Shown here: positions 52,208 through 60,174 of the stretch, one piece after another
How positions within the stretch are numbered: position 1 is the first letter of the stretch
How the letters are laid out: the number at the start of each line of letters is the position of its first letter
NCBI GenBank assembly: GCA_015069695.1
Contig: JADCRZ010000018.1
Span: forward strand, 62,001 to 126,000
Length of the DNA: 64,000 nt
Origin: Williamsia sp.
GTDB lineage: Bacteria > Bacteroidota > Bacteroidia > Chitinophagales > Chitinophagaceae
Direction: 5' to 3'
Made by a program: the position numbers and the translations under genes
The notes under the pieces: generated by a model
Database searches by the model: none
Told to the model about the DNA's origin: nothing
Seen by the model: only the letters and a program-made list of their open reading frames with translations

Positions 52208-53425
52208 CTATTCCGACACAAATTTGAGACATACCGGTGAATCTATGTCCAGCTTGCTTTTTGTAAGGGTAAGCAAACCGGTACGCGCGTCTCTTTTAAA
52301 AACAAAAATATTACCGGTATTCTGGTTGGCCACGAGCAGGAAATTGCCGGTGGGATCAATCACAAAGTTGCGGGGCGTTTTGCCAAAAGCAGACTGCCGC
52401 CCTACCCATTTCAGCATACCCGAGCCTGGTTGAATGCTGTAGATCACAATCTCGTTGGCATCGCCCCGGTTAGAGGCATAAAGAAATTTTCCATCCGGCG
52501 ACAGATGGATGTCGGCTGCACCGATCTGTCCTTTAAACCCGACAGGAAGCATGGAAACAGATTGAACCGGGTTCAGCTTTCCGCTTGCATAAGAAAACAC
52601 AGCTACAGAGCCGGCCATCTCTTCGGTTACATACGCAAATTTTCCGTTGGGATGAAACACAATATGGCGGGGACCAGCACCTGGCTTTACCGCAGCGGCC
52701 GGCGGATTGGCTGGTGTAAGCGGCTGATTGGCAGCCGGGTCAAAACGATAGATCATCACCTTATCCAGTCCCAGGTCCGGCACCATCAGGTAATGGTTGT
52801 CGGGCGAAAGCACAACCGAATGCACATGCGGCTTTTCCTGGCGATCCTTGTTCACACTGCTTCCCTGGTGCACAATGGTTTGGGCTGTTGAATCAAGCGA
52901 GCCATCGGCTTGTACATGCAAAACAGAAAGCGTTCCTCCGCCGTAATTTCCTACAAATACATCACTGCCTGTTTCACTAACGGATACATAGCAAGGCCCA
53001 TCGCCTCCTGAGGGGCGGCTGTTCAGGTAAGTTGCAGCCCCGGTTTGTGCGTTAAAGGCAAAAGCGCTGACCTTGGCGCCTGCACCATTGCTTTCTTCTA
53101 CGCTGTAAAGAAATTTATTGTTGGGAGAAACGGCCAGGTAAGAAGGGTTCGATACGCCTTTTATGGCAGACTCCTGTTTGAGTTCAGCAGTTTTTGGATC
53201 AAAAGAATAAATGTAGATTCCTTCTGCGTTCTTTCTGGTATAAGTACCGATCAGGAGATGAACCGGCTTGGCCTGTGCTGCCACCCGGAGGGGCAGCATA
53301 TTTGCGAAAGCTATACAAAAAAGCAGCAGGCATTGTATCACGCGGATGCGATCAAACAAATGCGCGGCAGTTGTTTTTTTTAAAGGGCGGTTGAGATGCG
53401 GCATGATATTGAATCCTGGTAGCAT
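52208..53425 (-). CDS. Lactonase family protein (6-phosphogluconolactonase-like beta-propeller), exported
   Basis: The 405-residue protein has a signal region (IQCLLLFCIAFANMLPLRVAA) and a seven-bladed propeller of the Pgl/muconate-cyclase family (LLIGTYTRKNAEGIYIYSFD, YLAVSPNNKFLYSVEE, HIVFHPNGKFAYVTEE, DIHLSPDGKFLYASNRG). Cytoplasmic members hydrolyse 6-phosphogluconolactone; the exported members of this phylum have no settled substrate. M1 at 53425 and M8 at 53404 are both possible starts. It is adjacent end-to-end with lepA. Confidence 0.85.
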   Translation of the reverse strand: MLPGFNIMPHLNRPLKKTTAAHLFDRIRVIQCLLLFCIAFANMLPLRVAAQAKPVHLLIGTYTRKNAEGIYIYSFDPKTAELKQESAIKGVSNPSYLAVSPNNKFLYSVEESNGAGAKVSAFAFNAQTGAATYLNSRPSGGDGPCYVSVSETGSDVFVGNYGGGTLSVLHVQADGSLDSTAQTIVHQGSSVNKDRQEKPHVHSVVLSPDNHYLMVPDLGLDKVMIYRFDPAANQPLTPANPPAAAVKPGAGPRHIVFHPNGKFAYVTEEMAGSVAVFSYASGKLNPVQSVSMLPVGFKGQIGAADIHLSPDGKFLYASNRGDANEIVIYSIQPGSGMLKWVGRQSAFGKTPRNFVIDPTGNFLLVANQNTGNIFVFKRDARTGLLTLTKSKLDIDSPVCLKFVSE

Positions 53426-53439
53426 GCCGCTAATATCGC

Positions 53440-54453
53440 TTATTTGGGGCTTATTTTCTTTTTGACAGGTGGTTTTGTTTCTTCTTTTTTCCCCAATCCC
53501 TGGTTCTTGATCGATTGTTCGATCAGCTTTTCTTCATTGAATTTTCCTTCCTTGTCAAGAATCGCCTGCTCTACGGGCGATTGCCCATCTTTCAGCGTAA
53601 AATTAAAGACCTTGTCTACGTGCACCCACTGCCCCTTGTCCCATTTAAAACCCTCAAAATCACCATCGGGTATATAGGTATCTTTTCTGGACGGCTCATC
53701 TGTTTCTGAGATCAGGTGGTCGTAGATGATCATGTCCATCTCGGGGTTGTAATTGAGGGTGGTCCTGGCTTCTTTTTTATACTCGATGTTGAAGCGCTGC
53801 TGGGTCGGCTTTTTTACAGTATCTCCCTTGAAGGAAACATAAGGCCCTCCGAACTGGGGTTCTCCCTGCTCATTAAAGGTGAGCACTTCCAGCCATTTGC
53901 GGTTGCTGCCCACAGAAAAATCATCAAAGCCCAGCAGGGTGTAATATTTTTTGTTGTTGTACTCTTTCAGGATGATCTTGTAATATACAGCACCGATCCA
54001 GTTTGACCTGGTCCGCACAGAGTCCAGGGGCTTGCCGGTGAACATGGATATATCAAACAGGGGAAAGAGCTTGAGCGAACCATCAGGTGTATTGATCTGG
54101 ATAGCTCCTTTCTGGAGATACATGTACTCATCCCGTTTAAGCTGCCAGGTAAAGATCCGGAAGCTGCTGTCGGGCGATACTTGCCTGGATACGGTTGCAA
54201 CAGAATCAAACGGATAATAGAAAGAGTAATTGACTTTCAGCGCGCGGATCAATGTGCGGACAAAATTGCTGTCGGAGCGAAAGCGGACTGCCGGGTTTTC
54301 GGCATTGATCATACTGTCTGAGATACTTTGTAACGAGTCTTCTTTCTGCACCAGCACTTTCCGGTCAGCTGTTGAAATTTTTTGCGCATGGGCTGAAAGC
54401 AGCGAAAAAAACAGAAGCCCGATCAGAAAAATATATTTACCGGATAATTTCAT
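53440..54453 (-). CDS. Secreted protein of unknown function
   Basis: The ATG at 54453 (MKLSGKYIFLIGLLFFSLLS) gives a clean signal peptide ending ..AHAQ. The 337-residue product is beta-rich with many aromatic and charged residues (SFRIFTWQLKRDEYMYLQKGAIQIN, KYYTLLGFDDFSVGSNRKWLEVLTF) and a lysine-rich tail (KKEETKPPVKKKISPK). No catalytic motif or family is recognised. It is transcribed toward the lactonase gene with 14 bases between, so the two probably form an operon. Confidence 0.7.
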   Translation of the reverse strand: MKLSGKYIFLIGLLFFSLLSAHAQKISTADRKVLVQKEDSLQSISDSMINAENPAVRFRSDSNFVRTLIRALKVNYSFYYPFDSVATVSRQVSPDSSFRIFTWQLKRDEYMYLQKGAIQINTPDGSLKLFPLFDISMFTGKPLDSVRTRSNWIGAVYYKIILKEYNNKKYYTLLGFDDFSVGSNRKWLEVLTFNEQGEPQFGGPYVSFKGDTVKKPTQQRFNIEYKKEARTTLNYNPEMDMIIYDHLISETDEPSRKDTYIPDGDFEGFKWDKGQWVHVDKVFNFTLKDGQSPVEQAILDKEGKFNEEKLIEQSIKNQGLGKKEETKPPVKKKISPK

Positions 54454-54471
54454 TGAGATAGTTTGAAGCAA

Positions 54472-54780
54472 AAACAGGTTTGGGTGCTTAACGCGCGTTG
54501 AGTAATAAAGTTATACAACCTGTCCAGTTATTCAAGCAAATTAACAGATTCCAAACAGTCCGTAAGCATCCGCAAAGCTGCCCCCGGTCAATTTCCGTGT
54601 AATTAAATACTCACTCTTCAGGCTTTTTTCGAAGCCATTAATCCACAGCCGGATCAAGCCTTATACGACTCAGTAATAATCGATTGACAGTCAAATAATT
54701 ACATTCTTCTTTTTTCCAGCTGTTTTCATGCAGGATACTGCCCGGTTTTGGTAGTAGGTTAAACAATTAAAACTCACCTT
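54472..54780. other. Intergenic region between divergent genes, with a palindrome
   Basis: No gene is supported in these 309 bases. CTTAACGC-GCGTTGAG (54487-54502) is a 16-base dyad with one wobble about 35 bases upstream of the secreted-protein gene, a possible operator. No clear TAnnTTTG box is visible for the SRPBCC gene at 54781. Confidence 0.4.
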
Positions 54781-55476
54781 ATGCAACAAACGAGTACGGG
54801 AGCAGTAGATACAGGAATTCATAGTTATGGTGGAAGCACGGTTAATGTAAGTGATAAAGGAAGAGGAATTTCTGTTCTGTTAGGCTCCTATTTTTTATCC
54901 AGAGGATTAAAAAAGAGAAGCATTGTAAAAACCCTGTTGGGTAGTTATTTGCTGTACAGGGGCGCATCCGGGCATTGTGCCGTGACCAGCGCCATTGAAC
55001 GAAGCAGGTACACCGACAAGGCAGAATCGGTCAATATCAAAACAACTTTTATTGTAAACCGGCCCCGGCAGGAAGTGTATGATTTCTGGCGCAAGCTTGA
55101 AAACCTGCCCCTGTTCATGAAACATCTTACGAACGTATCACAATACAACGACACCCAGTCTCACTGGGAAGCGCAGTTTTCCGGCGCCACCTTGAAATGG
55201 GATGCAGAAATTGTAAAGGAAGAAGACGGAAGTTTATTGGGCTGGCGGTCACTCCCCGGCTCTACCATTGAAAACGCGGGGAAAGTCAGTTTCCGGGATG
55301 CACTGGGGCACCAGGGTACCGAACTCAATGTAGTGATCACGTACCGTCCGCCGGCAGGCAGGGTAGGCAGTGGCGTAGCAACCCTGCTCAACCCGATCAT
55401 CCGTAAAATGATCGAAACAGACATCAGTAATTTTAAACAGTATATCGAAACAGGTCGTATTGCCGAAACAACCTAG
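54781..55476 (+). CDS. SRPBCC-domain protein with N-terminal glycine-zipper/DUF2892-like segment
   Basis: The 231-residue protein has a short polar start, a weakly hydrophobic repeat (ISVLLGSYFLSRGLKK, VKTLLGSYLLYRGASG) like the membrane part of DUF2892, and a C-terminal START/polyketide-cyclase-like domain. The latter runs from about residue 85 (IKTTFIVNRPRQEVYDFWRKLENLPLFMKHL) to YRPPAGRVGSGVATLLNP. The fold binds hydrophobic ligands; family members in this phylum are often stress-induced. The function here is unknown. It is a single-gene unit. Confidence 0.82.
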   Translation: MQQTSTGAVDTGIHSYGGSTVNVSDKGRGISVLLGSYFLSRGLKKRSIVKTLLGSYLLYRGASGHCAVTSAIERSRYTDKAESVNIKTTFIVNRPRQEVYDFWRKLENLPLFMKHLTNVSQYNDTQSHWEAQFSGATLKWDAEIVKEEDGSLLGWRSLPGSTIENAGKVSFRDALGHQGTELNVVITYRPPAGRVGSGVATLLNPIIRKMIETDISNFKQYIETGRIAETT

Positions 55477-55494
55477 TCGGTCACAATCACCCTA

Positions 55495-55532
55495 AAGAGG
55501 CTGCATCCGCAAGGATGTGGCCTCTTGTTTTT
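55495..55532 (+). terminator. Terminator of the SRPBCC gene
   Basis: AAGAGGCTGCATCC (55495-55508) pairs with GGATGTGGCCTCTT (55513-55526) around GCAA, with wobbles in the middle, followed by GTTTTT. Confidence 0.8.
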
Positions 55533-55644
55533 AAAGAGGCCTCTATGAATAAAAGTTGATCGCTTATACCGATTTGAATTTAGGAGTATGGTATTAATGA
55601 TGGGAAACAACTGCTGGGTGATGATCTTTCAACCAAAGACAAGC

Positions 55645-56208
55645 TTATTTGTGCAGTGAAACCACCTGTGCTGCGAAGTCAGGCAAACCGCTGCAGGCAA
55701 GATCGATCAGGGGATCGGGAAGCGGCAGATCAGGCAGCGTGGTTTTTACAAATACGGTAAACATACCGGCATTTTTGCCAAACTGCATATCGCTGAGGTT
55801 ATTGCCGATCATGACAGAACGGGAAAAATCAATATCAGGATAGCTTTCTTTTGCCAGCCGCGCCATGCCGGTCTGGGGCTTTCTGTTGGGATGATCGTCA
55901 TCAAGCGACGTGCAGTAAAAGATGGCATCTATGTCGCCCCCGGCGGCCCTGATTTCGGCCAGCATGTCCCGGTGGATATCCAACAGGGCTTGTTCTGTCA
56001 TCAGCGCCTTTTCCACACCCCGCTGATTCGTAACGATGATCAGGCGGCCAAAAATTCCGGACAATCCTTTCAACGCTTCTTTCACCCCATCATAAAACTG
56101 GAATTGGAGATAATCCAGTACATATTCCCTGTGCTTTTCATGATTGATCACGCCATCACGATCCAGGAACAGGGTCCAGCTCTTGTCTATTTTTTCCAGC
56201 TCTAACAT
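55645..56208 (-). CDS. HAD-IIIA phosphatase, GmhB-like
   Basis: The 187-residue HAD enzyme has motif I LFLDRDGVINHEK, motif II IIVTNQRGVEKA and the C-terminal VMIGNNLSDMQFGKNAGM. Context with SIS-domain and nucleotidyltransferase genes points to the heptose 1,7-bisphosphate 7-phosphatase step. Two features are odd: the zinc-binding Cys/His loop of classical GmhB is reduced to one Cys (FYCTSLDDDHPNRKPQTGM), and the usual Gly-Asp of the last motif reads Gly-Asn. It is the last gene of the seven-gene operon. Exact substrate is inferred. Confidence 0.78.
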   Translation of the reverse strand: MLELEKIDKSWTLFLDRDGVINHEKHREYVLDYLQFQFYDGVKEALKGLSGIFGRLIIVTNQRGVEKALMTEQALLDIHRDMLAEIRAAGGDIDAIFYCTSLDDDHPNRKPQTGMARLAKESYPDIDFSRSVMIGNNLSDMQFGKNAGMFTVFVKTTLPDLPLPDPLIDLACSGLPDFAAQVVSLHK

Positions 56209-56217
56209 AATTCCAGC

Positions 56218-56919
56218 TTATAGGTGCAGGATCAGCTCGGTTTGTGCCAGTTCATACTCTTCCGGAATACCGATGTCGATAAAATAACCATCTTGTACCA
56301 GGCCATAGATCGCCTGCTTTCCTGCTTCCTGCTTTAAGTAATCTGTTTCAAAAGAAAATTTATGGGGAAGGGGAAGCGATCCAAAATTCTCTGCCTGCAG
56401 CGCATATACGCCGCCGTTAATCAATCCTTCCCGGTAAAAACCCCTTTCCTGAAATGCCTGTATTCTATTATCTTCTCCCAGCTGAACAGCACCATACCGG
56501 TCGAAGTTTCTGAGTTTTCTCAACGACAGGGTACAATCAGCCTGCCGGCTTTGGTGAAACTGGCCCAGCTTCTGCAAATCAATTTTAAAAAAGCTGTCTC
56601 CGTTCACCACAAATACATCTCCATCCCTTAACAACGGACAGGCCAGCTTAACAGCGCCGCCCGTTCCAAGCGGTTCTTCTTCGCTCGAGAATACAATGTC
56701 CAGGTTGCTGTACTGGGTGTTGAGGTATTGCTCCAGCAAGGCCGATTTGTAGCCCAGCGAGAAAATAAAGCGGAGCACGCCCTGCTTGTACAGATGATCC
56801 ACTACATAGCCGATAAAAGGCTTCGCCAGTACAGGCGCCATGCAAGCAGGCAGCTCCGGCACCACAGACCGCAAGCGGGTTCCCAGTCCGCCTGCCAGGA
56901 TAATGGCCTCCCTAATCAC
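56218..56919 (-). CDS. Nucleotidyltransferase, HddC-like (heptose-1-phosphate guanylyltransferase family)
   Basis: A 233-residue NTP-transferase with the loop AIILAGGLGTRLRSV and the metal site VFVVNGDSFFKID. It most resembles enzymes that make GDP-D-glycero-alpha-D-manno-heptose. The signature PKPM-like segment reads LPACMAPV, so the conserved lysine that contacts phosphate is alanine. This may weaken or alter activity. It overlaps gmhA by eight bases and precedes the GmhB-like gene by nine. Confidence 0.78.
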   Translation of the reverse strand: MIREAIILAGGLGTRLRSVVPELPACMAPVLAKPFIGYVVDHLYKQGVLRFIFSLGYKSALLEQYLNTQYSNLDIVFSSEEEPLGTGGAVKLACPLLRDGDVFVVNGDSFFKIDLQKLGQFHQSRQADCTLSLRKLRNFDRYGAVQLGEDNRIQAFQERGFYREGLINGGVYALQAENFGSLPLPHKFSFETDYLKQEAGKQAIYGLVQDGYFIDIGIPEEYELAQTELILHL

Positions 56920-57505
56920 GGGCGGCCTCCTTGCTGAAGTATTGCTCTTCTATCAGCTGGCAGACGATATGTCCCAGCAGCATATGTGCTTCCTGGATGC
57001 GGGGTGTATCGGCAGAAGGAATGTTGAACAGGTAATCGCTTTCTGATTTCAGGATGCCTCCGGTTTGTCCGGTAAAACCGATGGTAATAACCCCCTTCTC
57101 CCTGGCTGCTTCAAAAGCCCTTACGATATTGGCCGAGTTACCGGAAGTTGAAAGTCCGACCAGTATATCACCCTTTTGCATGATGCCGTGTACCAGCCGT
57201 TCGTACACCATCTCGTAACTGTAATCATTGGCGACCGCGGTGAGATAAGAAGTATTGGCATGAAGGGCTTCTGCAGGCAAGGCATGCCGGTCTGTATAAA
57301 AACGGCCGCTCAGCTCTGCCGCCAGGTGTTGTGCATCTGCCGCGCTGCCACCGTTGCCGCAAAAAAAAGCCCTGTTGCCCTGCCTGAAGGCACGTGTCAT
57401 CAGGTCTGCGACTGCTGCTGTCTTGCGCAACACTTCTTCATCTGCCAGCAGCAGGGTTTTCACGTCAATAGAGGCCTGGATGATCCCTTTTATTTTTTCA
57501 GTCAT
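56912..57505 (-). CDS. gmhA: SIS-domain sedoheptulose-7-phosphate isomerase, GmhA-like
   Basis: The 197-residue protein has the phospho-sugar isomerase pattern of GmhA: FFCGNGGSAADAQHLAAELSGRF, DILVGLSTSGNSANIVRAFEAAREKG and the C-terminal helix IQEAHMLLGHIVCQLIE, whose Glu and His are active-site residues. It converts sedoheptulose 7-phosphate to D-glycero-D-manno-heptose 7-phosphate, the first step of nucleotide-heptose synthesis. The kinase (HddA or HldE) expected next in the pathway is not in the window. Confidence 0.9.
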   Translation of the reverse strand: MTEKIKGIIQASIDVKTLLLADEEVLRKTAAVADLMTRAFRQGNRAFFCGNGGSAADAQHLAAELSGRFYTDRHALPAEALHANTSYLTAVANDYSYEMVYERLVHGIMQKGDILVGLSTSGNSANIVRAFEAAREKGVITIGFTGQTGGILKSESDYLFNIPSADTPRIQEAHMLLGHIVCQLIEEQYFSKEAARD

Positions 57506-57545
57506 GGTAGTTATTGGTTAATGGTGAAATAGAACAATTAGCCGG

Positions 57546-58691
57546 CTAAGCTACAAGCAAGTTTTTAAAAAGCCTGCCGATCAGGTCCACAAAATGCTGC
57601 CAGGAATATCCTTTTTTCGCTTCCCGGATGCCGGGAAGAAAATGCCCTTCCCCCAGCTTGAAGTACCGCCGGATAGCATCTGCCAGCGGAAACGGATCGG
57701 GGGGCGTTACCAGGCCGGTTTTCTCGTGCAGCACATAGTCGGCCAGGGAACCGACGTTTGTAACAATCATCGGTTTATCAAAATGGTAGGCCAGCGGTGT
57801 TACCCCGCTTTGCGTGGCACTGCGGTAAGGTTGAACAACTACGTCAGCAGCACAGAAATAATATTTTACTTCGGATTGGGGAATAAAATTGGTTTGCAGG
57901 ATCAGGCTGTCTTGTATCGAGAGTTCGCTGATCAGCTGGCTGTACTTTTTTTCATCTTCATAAAACTCCCCGGCAATGAGCAGCTTGGCGTCAGCAAGTT
58001 CACCCGATTGCAGCACCTCTTTCCAGGCTTTGAGCAGGATGTCCAATCCTTTGTATTTGCGGATAAAGCCAAAGAAAAGGACCAGCCTGGTGCGGGGATT
58101 TATCTGCAGGCGCGCCCGTGCTTCTTCCTGCGATACAGGATCGCCGAAATTGTCGTACAGGGGATGGTAGGTTTGTATGGCTGGCTTTACGGGTTCAAAG
58201 CGGCGCAGTGCATCCTGCACGATTTTGCTCATGGTAATAAATGCATCGCTTTGCCTGAGAAAGTAGCGTGTAAATTGGACATCACCGGGACGCTTTTCGT
58301 GCGGTATGATGTTGTCGGTAATAGCAATGATTTTTGTATGCCTGTTCCGTTTAGCCAGCTTCATGATCGTACCCAGGGCCGGGCCCATCAGCGGCAGCCA
58401 GTAACGCACCAGGATCAGATCAGGGGCCATCTGCTTCAACTCCCTTCCTACCCTGATCCAGTTCAGCGGATTGATTGAATTGATGCAGGTTTTGATAACG
58501 AGACCCGGCGGGGCAGGTTCGCTTGAGTACTGGGATTTACCCGGGAAAAGAAAAGCCGGGTATTGCAGGGAGAAACTATAGATCACCGTATTGTACCCTT
58601 GGGCCTGGAGCTCCTGTGCAAGCCTTTCATTGAATGTTGCTATTCCACCCCGAAGGGGGTAAGCCGGTCCTAAAATAACAACTGTTTTCAT
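57546..58691 (-). CDS. Family 4-type glycosyltransferase
   Basis: The 381-residue GT-B protein begins VVILGPAYPLRGGIATFNERLAQEL, the donor-side glycine-rich entry. In the C-terminal half it has VLFFGFIRKYKGLDILLKAWKEV and a nucleotide-sugar region VVVQPYRSATQSGVTPLAYHFDKPMIVTNVG. It probably adds a sugar, perhaps the heptose made by the following genes, to a surface glycan. It is 12 bases downstream of the GT2 gene and 40 upstream of gmhA. Confidence 0.85.
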   Translation of the reverse strand: MKTVVILGPAYPLRGGIATFNERLAQELQAQGYNTVIYSFSLQYPAFLFPGKSQYSSEPAPPGLVIKTCINSINPLNWIRVGRELKQMAPDLILVRYWLPLMGPALGTIMKLAKRNRHTKIIAITDNIIPHEKRPGDVQFTRYFLRQSDAFITMSKIVQDALRRFEPVKPAIQTYHPLYDNFGDPVSQEEARARLQINPRTRLVLFFGFIRKYKGLDILLKAWKEVLQSGELADAKLLIAGEFYEDEKKYSQLISELSIQDSLILQTNFIPQSEVKYYFCAADVVVQPYRSATQSGVTPLAYHFDKPMIVTNVGSLADYVLHEKTGLVTPPDPFPLADAIRRYFKLGEGHFLPGIREAKKGYSWQHFVDLIGRLFKNLLVA

Positions 58692-58703
58692 GGGCAGCGT
58701 TCC

Positions 58704-59645
58704 CTATTCAAACCCGGTCTTTTTATCGATCAGGTAACTGTTTCTGCGTGATGAATTCCGGGAGATCAGCTCGCCCAGAAAACCGGCCATAAACAACTGG
58801 GTGCCTATGATCATAACCGTTAGCGCCATGTAAAAAGGTGGCCGGTTGCTAAGGCCAACCAGCGGATTGGCCAGCCGGGCTATGATCAGGTAGATACTGA
58901 TGATAAAGCCGACCAAAAAACAAAGCGTGCCGATCAGTCCGAAGAAATGCATCGGCTGCTTGCCATACTTGCTGACAAACATGATAGAGGCCAGGTCCAG
59001 GAAACCATTCACCAGCCGTTCCAATCCGAATTTTGATACCCCGTATTTCCGGGCATAGTGCTGCACTACTTTCTCACCGATCTTTTTATAGCCCGCCCAT
59101 TTGGCGATCACCGGAATATAGCGGTGCATTTCACCATACACTTCAATGTGCTTGATGACTTTTTTGTTGTAAGCTTTCAGGCCGCAGTTAAAATCGTGCA
59201 AGGGTATGCGGGTCACTTTGGCGGTTACCCAGTTAAAGAATTTGGAGGGAATGGTTTTGCTCAGCGGATCATGCCGTTTTTGCTTCCAGCCGCTTACCAG
59301 GTCGTAGCCTTGCGATACAATCATCTCCCGCAGGGCAGGAATCTCATCCGGACTATCCTGCATGTCTGCATCCATGGTAATCACCACGGCCCCCCTGGCA
59401 GCTGTAAAGCCTTCATTGAGCGCGGCCGATTTGCCGTAATTGCGTTGAAACCGGATGCCCCTGATAACCGGGTTGCGGGCATGCAGCGATTCGATCACAT
59501 TCCAGGAATCGTCGGTACTGCCGTCATCAATGATAATGACCTCATAAGATAACCGGTGCTGGATCATCACCCGTTCGATCCATGCGCAAAGCTCGGGCAG
59601 CGACTCTTCTTCATTCAGCGAGGGGATGACGACAGTTAAATCCAT
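58704..59645 (-). CDS. Family 2 glycosyltransferase, polyprenyl-phosphate sugar transferase type
   Basis: The 313-residue protein has a GT-A domain with LTVVIPSLNEEESLPEL, DDGSTDDSW and the metal motif TMDADMQDSPDEIPAL. Two C-terminal helices follow (FFGLIGTLCFLVGFIISIYLI and MALTVMIIGTQLFMAGFLGEL), as in DPM1/ArnC-like enzymes that load a sugar onto undecaprenyl phosphate. It follows the DUF4199 gene by six bases and is probably coupled to it. Confidence 0.88.
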   Translation of the reverse strand: MDLTVVIPSLNEEESLPELCAWIERVMIQHRLSYEVIIIDDGSTDDSWNVIESLHARNPVIRGIRFQRNYGKSAALNEGFTAARGAVVITMDADMQDSPDEIPALREMIVSQGYDLVSGWKQKRHDPLSKTIPSKFFNWVTAKVTRIPLHDFNCGLKAYNKKVIKHIEVYGEMHRYIPVIAKWAGYKKIGEKVVQHYARKYGVSKFGLERLVNGFLDLASIMFVSKYGKQPMHFFGLIGTLCFLVGFIISIYLIIARLANPLVGLSNRPPFYMALTVMIIGTQLFMAGFLGELISRNSSRRNSYLIDKKTGFE

Positions 59646-59651
59646 GCAGGC

Positions 59652-60173
59652 TTATACAGTTTGATTAAATGGGGTAACCGGATTTTTTTTGGCAATGGCA
59701 GCACCGAGGAGCGAACCAATTATTCCAATGATGATGTTAGCAAAGAGTGTTCCTCCGAGTGCAAGAAGATTAAAAGACTTTTCCATAAAATTGATGCTGG
59801 CATCTTTTTGCTGTTCAGATATACTGGATTGCTGCTCCATCTGCAACCTGCTCATTTCCAAAACTTTATCCTTGTAATCAGGAAAAATAATATAGAGTGC
59901 CAGCGCCGTAAAGGCAAATGAAATCAAGGTCAGGATAATGGTAGATTTGAAGCCATACCCGAACAATTCGCCGAACGTTACATAATTGCGCTTGGCATTG
60001 CTGTACTGAACAACAAAATAAATAAGCATGCCGATGGTAACCAGGGGCGGCAACCAGCTAAGGGCAGTTTTCTGAAAAGACAGGCCGGTAAAATAATATA
60101 CAAGAAACAAGATGATCGATACCATGCCCAGGATGATACCTACAACAAAATAAGAGACCGGTTTTTTTTCCAT
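59652..60173 (-). CDS. DUF4199 family membrane protein
   Basis: A 173-residue integral membrane protein with four helices (VVGIILGMVSIILFLVYYFTGL, WLPPLVTIGMLIYFVV, STIILTLISFAFTALALYIIF, GTLFANIIIGIIGSLLGAAIA) and a Gln/Ser-rich cytoplasmic loop. The family is characteristic of Bacteroidota and of unknown function. Its tight placement between the dihydroorotase-like gene (one base) and the GT2 gene (six bases) suggests it may help the glycosyltransferase. Confidence 0.85.
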   Translation of the reverse strand: MEKKPVSYFVVGIILGMVSIILFLVYYFTGLSFQKTALSWLPPLVTIGMLIYFVVQYSNAKRNYVTFGELFGYGFKSTIILTLISFAFTALALYIIFPDYKDKVLEMSRLQMEQQSSISEQQKDASINFMEKSFNLLALGGTLFANIIIGIIGSLLGAAIAKKNPVTPFNQTV

Positions 60174-60174
60174 G

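Noticed and set aside
57594-58478. A 294-codon plus-strand frame opposite the GT4 gene
   Set aside because: It is a shadow of the GT4 coding sequence with no motif of its own.
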